Below, piece by piece: positions 6,552 through 13,582 of a DNA stretch of 17,903 nucleotides (the stretch's first letter is position 1; each line of letters begins with the position of its first letter). This DNA comes from UBA7236 sp964638865 (GTDB taxonomy: Bacteria; Bacteroidota; Bacteroidia; Chitinophagales; BACL12). A model generated the notes under the pieces. That model did not search any database, was not told the origin of the DNA, and worked only from the letters and a program-made list of their open reading frames with translations. The stretch lies in NCBI GenBank assembly GCA_964638865.1, contig CAZXBG010000087.1, positions 1-17,903 on the forward strand. The letters run 5' to 3'. Made by a program: the position numbers and the translations under genes.

Positions 6552-8767
6552 TTTATTATATTTATTAAATTAGCTACAGAAATTCCATTTGCTGAAATTA
6601 TTACGGCGGCAACTCCTGTAAATGAATCGTTCAGTTTAATTTGTAAAATATCATTTTGTTTAAAATGCTTTGTGTAAATATTTTCGCCAAATAAATTTAC
6701 GACCTCTATTATAATAGATGTGGAAATTTGACTGCTTATTGATATTTCAAAAATCCCACTATTGGGATTAGGATAAATTGTGAAAGAAGTGAAATGGTTA
6801 TTTAGTATTTCAACAATTCCCTCATCAACAGTACCGTTGCAATTATCATCCAATCCATTTAATATTTCTTCTGATCCGGGATAAATTAATGGATTTGAAT
6901 CATTACAATCAGTTGAATCTATACAAAAACCCGTAATTTCAAAGAGACAAGAAATGGTATTTATAAAAACATCCCCAAAATTATCATTATCTGTATCAAT
7001 AAATAAATTATAAAGTGGCAATCCTTCATCAATTAATTCATTGCAATTATCATCCATTAAATTACATATTTCACTAACTCCAGGCTAGATTAAATTGTTT
7101 AAATCGTTACAATCGGTACTATCAGAAAGGTATCCGGAAATTTCAAAATAACAGGTCAATGTGTCTGAGAATACATTTCCATAGCCGTCCATGTCTGTAT
7201 CGAAATATAAAGTAAACATGAGGAGACCATCATCAATTTCACCATTACAATTGTCATCAAGAGAATTGCAAATTTCCAATGCTCCAATGTGAATTGTTGA
7301 GTTTGAGTCATTACAATCAAATGAATTTGTTACATAGCCATCAGGCGGAATACATGCTGTTATCGTATCTGCAATGTTTCCAAAACCATCACTATCATTG
7401 TCTACATAAAATACATTTGTAGTAACGCAGCTATCAGGAAAAATCTTTACTACCCAAAAATCGGCATCTCCAATATTTACTACCGTTTTATTTCCTGAAA
7501 TTTCTGAAAAAGAATAACCACCGAGAACATATCCGCCAGTAAAAGTTTGGTCTAAACTAAGTAGAACATCGATAGAATTACCTCCAAGAGTTTTGTCCCA
7601 CACAATATTTCCTGATGTATTAAGTTTTACAACCCAATAATCATTTTGTCCAAAATTTGCTTCTGTTTTATCACCAGAAATGCCTGATATTGAAACACCA
7701 CCTAAAATATAACCTCCATCAAATGTTTGATAGAGACAAGAGAGTGCATCGTTATAATCTCCACCTATAGTATTTTGCCATATTATTTCACCGAAAGAAT
7801 CTAATTTCACAACCCAAAAATCTAAATACCCGAACAGACCAATACTCGGTTCAGATTTATCTCCTGAAACGTCAGACGCTGAATATCCACCCAAGATATA
7901 ACCGCCATCGATAGTTTGTTCAATGTCAAGTAACGCATCATCAAGATTTCCCCCGATTGTATTTTGCCATTGAATATTTCCACCTCCATCAAGCTTTAAA
8001 ACCCAATAATCATAACCGCCATAACTTGTTTCGGTTTTATCTCCCGATATGCTAGAATTTGACGATCCCGCTACTATATATCCCCCATCAAAAGTTTGTT
8101 TAATAAAAACTCCCCATAACCCATCGCTATTGCTTCCGCCAATTGTTTTGTCCCAAGTCACATTTCCCATACTATCCAATTCAATAATCCAATAATCTAC
8201 ATCACCTTTATTGGCTTCCGTTTTATCACCAGAGATACCGGAACTGGAAGTGCCAGACAAAATATACCCACCACTTAAAGTTTGAGCAATGGATAAAATT
8301 TCATCTGCAGTTCCACCGATTGTATTCTGCCATTGAATTATCCCTATGCTATCAAGCTTTATTATCCAATAGTCATTTGCCCCAATCAAGTTTTCAGTTT
8401 TATCCACTGAAATACCTGAAGCGGAATACCCCCCCAAAATTAATCCTCCGTCCATTGTTTGTTGAATACTAAACAATCTATCCTGTCCACTACCTCCGAT
8501 TGTATTTTCCCATTGCACGTTGCCATTACCATCCAATTTTACAGGCCAATAATCATCACTTCCAATATTAATTTCTGTTTTATCTCCGGTATTTTAAGAA
8601 TTTGAATACCCACCTAATATATAACCGCCATCACTGGTTTTTTTGATAGAATATAGTACATCAGACAAACTACCCCCAATTGTATTCTGCCATTCAATAT
8701 CCGGTGCTTGAGCCAAGCAAATGAGGGGCAGATAAATTGAAAATAAAATTGCTTTTAATCGTTTCAT
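6548..8767 (-). pseudogene. T9SS-exported protein with seven propeller-like repeats and MopE-like motifs, two in-frame stops
   Basis: One frame of 739 codons runs from ATG 8767 to TGA 6548, with TAA at codon 58 (8594-8596) and TAG at codon 561 (7085-7087). Residues 1-20 form a signal peptide (cut after CLAQ). Seven repeats of about 60 aa follow, each with W(Q/D)(N/K)TIGG, an aromatic-rich middle, GGYILGG, SGDKTE and DYWVVKLD; the number suits a seven-bladed propeller. Next come three MopE-like metal-binding repeats (D-x-D-x-D-G, DCND, DDNCNG-x-(I/V)D(E/D)G). A T9SS type A sorting domain begins at FTIYPNPNSG. Each stop fits a one-base change: comparison with sibling repeats suggests Glu to TAA and Tyr (IYPG) to TAG. 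The promoter and overlap with the next gene are intact, so the damage looks recent. Sequencing error remains an alternative. Confidence 0.85.
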
Positions 8768-9173
8768 TGAATGATAACTATGTAAACAAATATACAGATA
8801 TTTTTAGTTTTATTTCCTGAACTATCAGAATTTGAGCTTCTTGCCCTAATAAAACCTCCGTCTGTAGTTTGCTTTAATTCATATAAATTATCAATTCCCT
8901 CACCTCCAAAACTATTTTGCCATTGCATATTACCAACCGAATCAAGTTTTAATATCCAGTAATCCTGGTTGCCATAACCTGGTGTAATTTTATCGCCATA
9001 TAGTCCGGATTACTATGAGCCACCAACTATATATCCACCGTCACGAGTTTGAAATATTGATAATTCATCTGATGATATCCCCTCAATTGTATTCTGCCAT
9101 TGTATTTCTAGAGCCTGAGCAAAAGTACCAACTTTACAAAAAAGCAAGTAAAAAAAATAAGTATTTTCATCAT
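8764..9173 (-). pseudogene. Truncated, frameshifted paralogue of the T9SS repeat protein
   Basis: ATG ATG AAA at 9173 opens a signal-peptide-like start (MKILIFFTCFF). A frameshift then moves reading to the frame KVGTFAQALEIQWQNTI, which is the same signal-peptide end and first repeat as in the neighbour. Two consecutive stops (TAG TAA) follow GGYIVGGS. The second repeat (QDYWILKLDSVGN, MQWQNSFGG, TTDGGFI) leads to SGNKTKN and then breaks into unrelated residues up to the TGA overlapping the neighbour's ATG. Only about two of seven repeats remain, and the metal-binding and sorting domains are absent. This is clearly a dead copy, older than the damage in the adjacent gene. Confidence 0.8.
8787..8794 (-). 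promoter_or_regulatory. -7 box for the T9SS surface-protein gene
   Basis: The minus strand reads TATATTTG, an exact TAnnTTTG match, and puts the transcription start about 13-15 bases before the ATG at 8767. It lies within the tail of the decayed paralogue, so the promoter region probably predates or survived the truncation of that copy. Confidence 0.55.
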
Positions 9174-9345
9174 GAAAATTTCAGTAAGTAAAGTTACAAA
9201 ATTTATTGACATGGTTGCAAAATACAACCTCTCGCTTTCCATTCAGACATATTGGTATCCTGCATAAATGTTGTTGAACTATTGGCTATAACAATTAGCA
9301 GTGGAAAGAGCGTAAGAAAATTTTGAGCATTTATTAGAGATATCC

Positions 9346-9381
9346 TTCCGTTTTATCCACTGATAAATTCGAAACTGAATA
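9346..9381 (-). pseudogene. Twelve-residue relic of a third T9SS-type repeat
   Basis: The minus strand encodes YSVSNLSVDKTE, which matches the YSASGISVDKTE part of repeat 1 in the 6548-8767 gene at 9 of 12 positions. Stops lie shortly on both sides. It indicates that copies of the repeat gene once extended further. The rest of 9174-9493 holds no credible gene. Confidence 0.55.
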
Positions 9382-9408
9382 CACAAAAATTGACAGTTAT
9401 TTCAACGG

Positions 9409-9504
9409 TTACTTTAAGTTGTCAGGCAGCACTAAACCATTGGATATAACATCGTATTTGTGTAACAATAAAAATATTTTTTCTGTATCTAATTCAAATT
9501 GCAT
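9409..9504 (-). pseudogene. 31-codon ORF overlapping the end of the 69-aa gene, possible N-terminus of a lost partner
   Basis: An ATG at 9504 lies inside the last codons of the 69-aa gene (11-bp overlap) and opens 31 codons beginning MQFELDTEKIFLLLHKYDV before a TAA. The overlap is what translational coupling looks like. The helix plus LLHKYDV pattern resembles the first residues of small nucleotidyltransferases just before their VxYLxVGG strand. The continuation here is unrelated. It may be the cut-off start of such a gene. Too short to be sure. Confidence 0.3.
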
Positions 9505-9703
9505 CATACTTCTTCGATTTAAAAACAATTGCATTTTTTCCTGTTTTTTTTAACGGCCCTTTTTTAAATCTTGCAGAAAGTTCCATCAGTGCAAACATTT
9601 TTTTCATTCTCTGTTCAGGAGATAATAACAAATTTTCTTTGCGCCTTAGTTGCGCTATTTGTTCTTCTGCAAGAGGAGGATCATATACTGTAAACTTTGC
9701 CAT
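9494..9703 (-). CDS. Small basic protein of unknown function, 69 aa
   Basis: The ATG start is clear and the composition is normal. It has an N-terminal FTVYDPPLAEEQIAQLRR, a central LSPEQRMKKMFALMELSARF helix pair and a lysine-rich tail (KKGPLKKTGKNAIVFKSKK). No signal peptide or membrane segment is seen. From memory, short proteins with the SPEQRxxKMFxLMxLxxxFKK pattern occur in Bacteroidota directly before nucleotidyltransferase-fold genes, suggesting an accessory or antitoxin-like partner. Here the expected partner is not adjacent: a nucleotidyltransferase fragment lies 5 kb further along the same strand. The gene follows the LytTR operon by about 97 bp on the same strand. Its own promoter is unclear. 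Confidence 0.7.
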   Translation of the reverse strand: MAKFTVYDPPLAEEQIAQLRRKENLLLSPEQRMKKMFALMELSARFKKGPLKKTGKNAIVFKSKKYDAI

Positions 9704-9800
9704 TGGAAGTTAAAGTTAAGAAAAAGTTTATTTTTATGGATAAGGTAACTTCGCATCTCACACCAAGGTTAGTATTTCTCAACAATTCACTGGTGGAGTT

Positions 9801-10541
9801 TTATTTCAGTTTTAAAACCTTCATCACATCCATCCTATAACTTTTCCCAATCGGAATTTTTTCTTTGCCAACTTCCAACATATTTCCATTAAGGGCATCT
9901 ATTTTTTGAAAATTTACGATATAAGATTTATGTATACGCATAAATTCATTTGCCGGAAGAATTATTTCCATGTTTTTCATGGTTTCAAGGGTTATAATGC
10001 GTTTATCTTTGGTAAAAATGCTGACATATTCGCGAAGTCCTTCCACATAAAAAATATCATCAAAATTTATTTTTATTTGTTTGTAATCCGACTTTACAAA
10101 CAGGTGTCGGGCTTTTGGAAGTTGCTGTGTTATCTCTGAAACCAATTGTGGTATTTGCCCCGAACCGGATTGCTGTTTTTTATAATTGTTCCATTCGCAG
10201 GCTTTATTCACTGCCTGCACAAACCGTTCAAAGGCGATGGGTTTTACTAAATAGTCGAGAACATCTAATTGAAATCCATCTAAAGCATATTCGCGATATG
10301 CAGTGGTTAAAATAACTGCCGGACGAGTTTTAATGATCTTCAACAATTCTAATCCTGTGAGATCGGGCATTTGAATATCGAGAAATAAAATATCTATATT
10401 TTCTTTTTGCAGAATTTCCAGCGCACTTAAAGCATTGCTGCATTTGGCAACAATTTTGAGCTGCGGCATTTTTAAAACATAATCTTCCAACAAACGCTGC
10501 GCTAATATTTCATCATCTACAATTAAACAGGTGTAGGTCAT
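9801..10541 (-). CDS. LytTR-family response regulator
   Basis: The 246-aa protein has a receiver domain (about 1-120) and a LytTR DNA-binding domain (about 148-244). Receiver residues are complete: Asp9/Asp10, the phospho-acceptor Asp55 (FLDIQMP), Thr79/Thr80 and Lys100 (LVKPI). The LytTR part shows IKINFDDIFYVEGLREYV and FMRIHKSYIVN, typical of AlgR/AgrA/LytR DNA binding. Its ATG overlaps the stop of the kinase gene by 4 bp (ATGA), so the two are coupled and form a two-component system. Targets cannot be read from the sequence. The divergent lipoprotein gene is the nearest candidate, and autoregulation is common for this class. Confidence 0.95.
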   Translation of the reverse strand: MTYTCLIVDDEILAQRLLEDYVLKMPQLKIVAKCSNALSALEILQKENIDILFLDIQMPDLTGLELLKIIKTRPAVILTTAYREYALDGFQLDVLDYLVKPIAFERFVQAVNKACEWNNYKKQQSGSGQIPQLVSEITQQLPKARHLFVKSDYKQIKINFDDIFYVEGLREYVSIFTKDKRIITLETMKNMEIILPANEFMRIHKSYIVNFQKIDALNGNMLEVGKEKIPIGKSYRMDVMKVLKLK

Positions 10542-11557
10542 TTTATTTGAATTTTGAGATCAACAATAAATACATTATTTATAGTTGCGATGGATAAATG
10601 ATGTTTGGAGGGATATAACAATTGCAATCGTTTTTGGACATTGTCCAAACCTATTCCACCGGCGCTATCTTTTCGGGTTTGTGCAGGTGCAATGGTATTT
10701 TCAATATGAAAGTGCAATACTTCAGGTTCCACTTTTATAGATGCATTTAAAATTCCGGCTTTATTTTCCAATACATCACCGTGTTTGAACGCATTTTCAA
10801 AAAAGGGAATAAAAAGAAGTGGTGCAATTTTTATCTTAGCAGTATTTCCTTCTACCTCAAAAACTATATTGTTGAGCGATTCTGATTTTAATTGTTGCAA
10901 ATCGAGATAGTTTTTAATATAATCTATTTCATTTTTCAACTCCACAATAGTTTCATCACTTTCATATAACATGTAGCGCATTAAACCGCTGAGTTTTAAT
11001 ATTTGCGGCGCGGCAGCTTTTCCCTCCAGATAGGTGAGGGAATAAATATTGTTTAATACGTTAAATAAAAAATGAGGGTTTATCTGTGCCTTTAAAAATT
11101 TTAATTCTGCTTCCAGTCGGTGGCGAAGCAGTTCGGTTTCCATTTCCTTTTTATCATACCATTCTTCCAGAAGTTTTAAAGTTGTAGTAATGCCCAACAT
11201 AATTATGCTGCTTAATAAAATAGTTCCATAGTGTGCTGTGGAATACATTACTAAGGGATTATTTTGAGTATTGCTAAAAAGGGTATCAATATATGCCCGA
11301 ACTGGAGCGGTGACGATGATCAAAAAAAGAACAGAACCGGCATAATTTAAATATTTTTCTTTGAATAAATATTTTCCCACTAAAAAATAAAGATTAAAAT
11401 AAACCAAAGGCGCAAGAACCGCAGCATTTACAATGTTTCTTAGCAGCGCTTGTTCAAAGCCTAAAAATCGGGCAAACACCATCGTTAATAGAACAAGATA
11501 AAATAACCAGAACAAGATATGCCAGAGCGGTTCGTATTTCTTCAGAATATTGTTCAT
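10538..11557 (-). CDS. LytS/YehU-type sensor histidine kinase
   Basis: The kinase has four predicted membrane helices (about 11-30, 40-60, 71-92 and 108-130), then a coiled linker and a His_kinase domain of the PF06580 type. The phosphorylated His is His162 in AQINPHFLFNVLNN. The ATP lid and pocket are PFFENAFKHG (251-260) and GGIGLDNVQKRL (300-311). There is no separate sensor domain, so the signal is probably sensed in or near the membrane. I start at the ATG 11557 (339 aa). A longer frame to 11614 adds 19 residues without homology-like features, and a -7 box sits directly upstream of the chosen ATG. It pairs with the LytTR regulator downstream. Confidence 0.93.
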   Translation of the reverse strand: MNNILKKYEPLWHILFWLFYLVLLTMVFARFLGFEQALLRNIVNAAVLAPLVYFNLYFLVGKYLFKEKYLNYAGSVLFLIIVTAPVRAYIDTLFSNTQNNPLVMYSTAHYGTILLSSIIMLGITTTLKLLEEWYDKKEMETELLRHRLEAELKFLKAQINPHFLFNVLNNIYSLTYLEGKAAAPQILKLSGLMRYMLYESDETIVELKNEIDYIKNYLDLQQLKSESLNNIVFEVEGNTAKIKIAPLLFIPFFENAFKHGDVLENKAGILNASIKVEPEVLHFHIENTIAPAQTRKDSAGGIGLDNVQKRLQLLYPSKHHLSIATINNVFIVDLKIQIK

Positions 11558-11561
11558 GGAA

Positions 11562-11569
11562 CAAACATA
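11562..11569 (-). promoter_or_regulatory. -7 box directly upstream of the kinase start
   Basis: The minus strand reads TATGTTTG, an exact TAnnTTTG match, ending 4 bases before the ATG at 11557. Transcription would begin at or within a base or two of the ATG, giving a leaderless or nearly leaderless mRNA. It supports choosing 11557 over the upstream start at 11614. No convincing -33 element is seen. Confidence 0.5.
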
Positions 11570-11698
11570 GAAAAAATAGCTGTTTTTATGGGACAATTTT
11601 CTATAAACAACCATACTTTATCTACGAAACACAATTGGGAAACTACAACGTGTTTCAGTCAAGGCATTTTTTTATTGTTGAACGATATCGCGTTTTTG

Positions 11699-11717
11699 TA
11701 GTGATGTTGTATCACTA
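11699..11717. promoter_or_regulatory. Inverted repeat in the divergent region, possible operator
   Basis: TAGTGAT (11699-11705) and ATCACTA (11711-11717) are perfect inverted arms around GTTGT. The site lies between the divergent kinase and lipoprotein genes, about 36 bp before the lipoprotein -7 box, which is where an operator would lie. No T-run directly follows, so it is not a good terminator. Confidence 0.4.
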
Positions 11718-11752
11718 TATAGAATATATTTTTCTTGCCATCACCTCTGCAA

Positions 11753-11760
11753 CATCTTTG
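11753..11760 (+). promoter_or_regulatory. Candidate -7 box for the lipoprotein gene
   Basis: CATCTTTGC differs from TAnnTTTG at the first base only. TTTT, 19 bases further upstream, could serve as the -33 element. It would give a leader of about 18 bases before the ATG at 11783. Confidence 0.4.
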
Positions 11761-11782
11761 CTACAACAAAAACAATAACTAT

Positions 11783-12613
11783 ATGAAAAATTTAAATCTA
11801 AAAACAATTGTATTCCTGAGCGTTTTAAGCCTCAGTGTTATTTCCTGTAAAAAAGAGGAGCCTGTTGACGACAACACCGATCCGGGTTCGGCAAAAATGG
11901 TTGCGGAAACAACTAAAACCTACGATGATGTTGTTACTATGACCGAGGAGGCAACTTTAATGTATATGGAAGATCCCACTTATGATACCTACACATTCGG
12001 AACCTGTGTTACTGTATTACACGATGAGGTAAATACCGTACTCACTTTTGATCTCGGAACAACCGGCTGTACCGGATTAGATGGACGCACTCGTAAAGGA
12101 AAAATAATTGTTGATTACAATGGAATTCCACGTGAACCCGGTTCAACTTTAAGTATAACACTGGATAATTATTCTGTAGATGGTTATGCTGTAACAGGAA
12201 CATTAAATTATAATACCATAAATTATAATGATTCCGGCGATCTGGAGATGTCATACTCGGTTGAAAACGGAGAATATACGGAACCCGATGGAAGTATAGT
12301 TACCCTCGAATGCAGTCGCACGGTTACCTGGGTGGAGGGAGCCGGAAGTGAAAATTTGTACGATGATGTTTTTGAAACAACAGGTAATTTTTCCGGTTCG
12401 GTAGACGGATCTGTTTATAGCGGAGAAATATCAGAAACAATAGTGTTTAAATCCTCTTGTTGGCTCGACGGAATTTATTATCCTGTAAGTGGCGAATGGA
12501 CACTCGGTTTTCCGGATGCCATTAACCGATCAATTAATTATGGAGATGGTGAATGTGATAAAGATATAGTTATCCGAATCGGCCTCATTAATTATCCATA
12601 TACATTGCCCTAA
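11783..12613 (+). CDS. Bacteroidota outer-surface-type lipoprotein of unknown function
   Basis: The 276-aa precursor has a type II signal peptide, lipobox SVIS-Cys22, followed by KKEE, so the mature protein is a lipid-anchored envelope protein. The body is beta-rich and acidic, with FGTCVTV, FDLGTTGCTGLDGRTRKGKIIVDY, SRTVTWVEG and a closing NYGDGECDKDIVIRIG. From memory this pattern recurs in a widespread uncharacterised family of Bacteroidota lipoproteins; no activity is known to me. I start at ATG 11783 because it opens the signal peptide; an in-frame ATG at 11735 would add 16 unhelpful residues. It diverges from the two-component genes and ends in a strong terminator, so it is monocistronic. 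Confidence 0.85.
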   Translation: MKNLNLKTIVFLSVLSLSVISCKKEEPVDDNTDPGSAKMVAETTKTYDDVVTMTEEATLMYMEDPTYDTYTFGTCVTVLHDEVNTVLTFDLGTTGCTGLDGRTRKGKIIVDYNGIPREPGSTLSITLDNYSVDGYAVTGTLNYNTINYNDSGDLEMSYSVENGEYTEPDGSIVTLECSRTVTWVEGAGSENLYDDVFETTGNFSGSVDGSVYSGEISETIVFKSSCWLDGIYYPVSGEWTLGFPDAINRSINYGDGECDKDIVIRIGLINYPYTLP

Positions 12614-12630
12614 TGGTTGTTATGCTGAAT

Positions 12631-12666
12631 CAGGTGCGGATTTGAAGGATCTGCACCTGTTTTTTA
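12631..12666 (+). terminator. Intrinsic terminator of the lipoprotein gene
   Basis: CAGGTGC (12631-12637) pairs with GCACCTG (12653-12659), with an inner GAT/ATC extension, and a run of six T bases follows. It starts 18 bp after the stop codon. Confidence 0.85.
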
Positions 12667-12731
12667 TTGGGTAATTTATTAGTTGGGTAATTTGATAATT
12701 GATTGACACAGTGCCTTTTAATTTACGTATT

Positions 12732-13565
12732 ATGTTTCATTTTCCACTCTACGATTATTGGTCAAACTGGTTAATATCTTTTTTGATATGGATAATTCGA
12801 TATTTAATAATTGCAGGAATTCCGTTTTTAATATTTTATATTGTATTTCCCAAAATGTTTTTGCATAAAAAAATACAATACAGAAAACTTAAAGCATCTA
12901 TTATTGAAACGGAGATCGCCTCGTCTGTTGTGAGCTTTATCATTTTTGCGGGTTTCATGGCAAGCATCATAATTTTTAATCAAATGGGGTATACCAGAAT
13001 TTATGCAAATGTTGATCAATATGGTTTTTGGTATTTGCCGGTGAGTTTTATATTGATGCTCATAATTCACGATACTTACTTTTATTGGATACATAGGATG
13101 ATGCATCTTCCGATATTGTTTAAATATATTCACGCACACCATCATCGGTCAAAATCACCTACGCCCTGGGCTGCATTTTCTTTTCATCCGGTAGAAGCAA
13201 TTTTGGAATTTATATTTATTATTCCGGTGGTGTTTGTTTTGCCGTTACATTTATCTGTTTTTATTGTTTTTGCGTTTGTAATGACAATAATAAATGTATT
13301 GGGACATTTGGGATACGAATTATTTCCAAAATACTTCTTAAAAACCCCTAGCGGAAAATTATTTAACACTGCTACGCATCACGATATGCATCATCATTAT
13401 TCCAAAGGAAATTACGGATTGTATTTTAATATTTGGGATAGGTTGATGAGGACAAATCATAAAAGATATATCGAAGAATTTGAACAAAATGCAAACAAAA
13501 AAGTGATGATTAATTTGGGCCGAGAACCCGCACTACCGGCAGGGCGTGATGCAAAAGGGGCGTAA
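12732..13565 (+). CDS. Fatty acid hydroxylase/sterol desaturase family membrane enzyme
   Basis: This is an integral-membrane di-iron enzyme (PF04116 family) with about four to five helices. Its His clusters are HDTYFYWIHRMMH (His113, His121, His125), HAHHH (134-138) and THHDMHHHYSKGNYG (His216/217, His220-222), the usual three. These would coordinate two irons for hydroxylation or desaturation of a lipid; the substrate is not evident. I start at ATG 12732 (277 aa); an in-frame TTG at 12699 adds 11 residues. The last roughly 16 residues (GREPALPAGRDAKGA) are encoded by about 46 bp of about 70% GC, quite unlike the rest of the gene, and lie past the conserved end. No good promoter box was found; the preceding terminator separates it from the lipoprotein gene. 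Confidence 0.9.
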   Translation: MFHFPLYDYWSNWLISFLIWIIRYLIIAGIPFLIFYIVFPKMFLHKKIQYRKLKASIIETEIASSVVSFIIFAGFMASIIIFNQMGYTRIYANVDQYGFWYLPVSFILMLIIHDTYFYWIHRMMHLPILFKYIHAHHHRSKSPTPWAAFSFHPVEAILEFIFIIPVVFVLPLHLSVFIVFAFVMTIINVLGHLGYELFPKYFLKTPSGKLFNTATHHDMHHHYSKGNYGLYFNIWDRLMRTNHKRYIEEFEQNANKKVMINLGREPALPAGRDAKGA

Positions 13566-13582
13566 CACAACAGTAAGTTTCT

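Noticed and set aside
6548..8767. Stop-codon reassignment to explain the TAA and TAG
   Set aside because: Other genes in the window use TAA, TAG and TGA as normal ends and have no internal stops.
3573..8852. Shared 13-mer GCCCTAATAAAAC at about 3575 and 8841
   Set aside because: Similarity ends at the 13 bases; one lies in the repeat-protein relic and the other in the unrelated remnant, so it is probably chance.
9906..10315. Plus-strand ORFs opposite the LytTR regulator
   Set aside because: They lie fully antisense to a well-supported gene and have no family-like features; the same applies to other antisense ORFs in the window.
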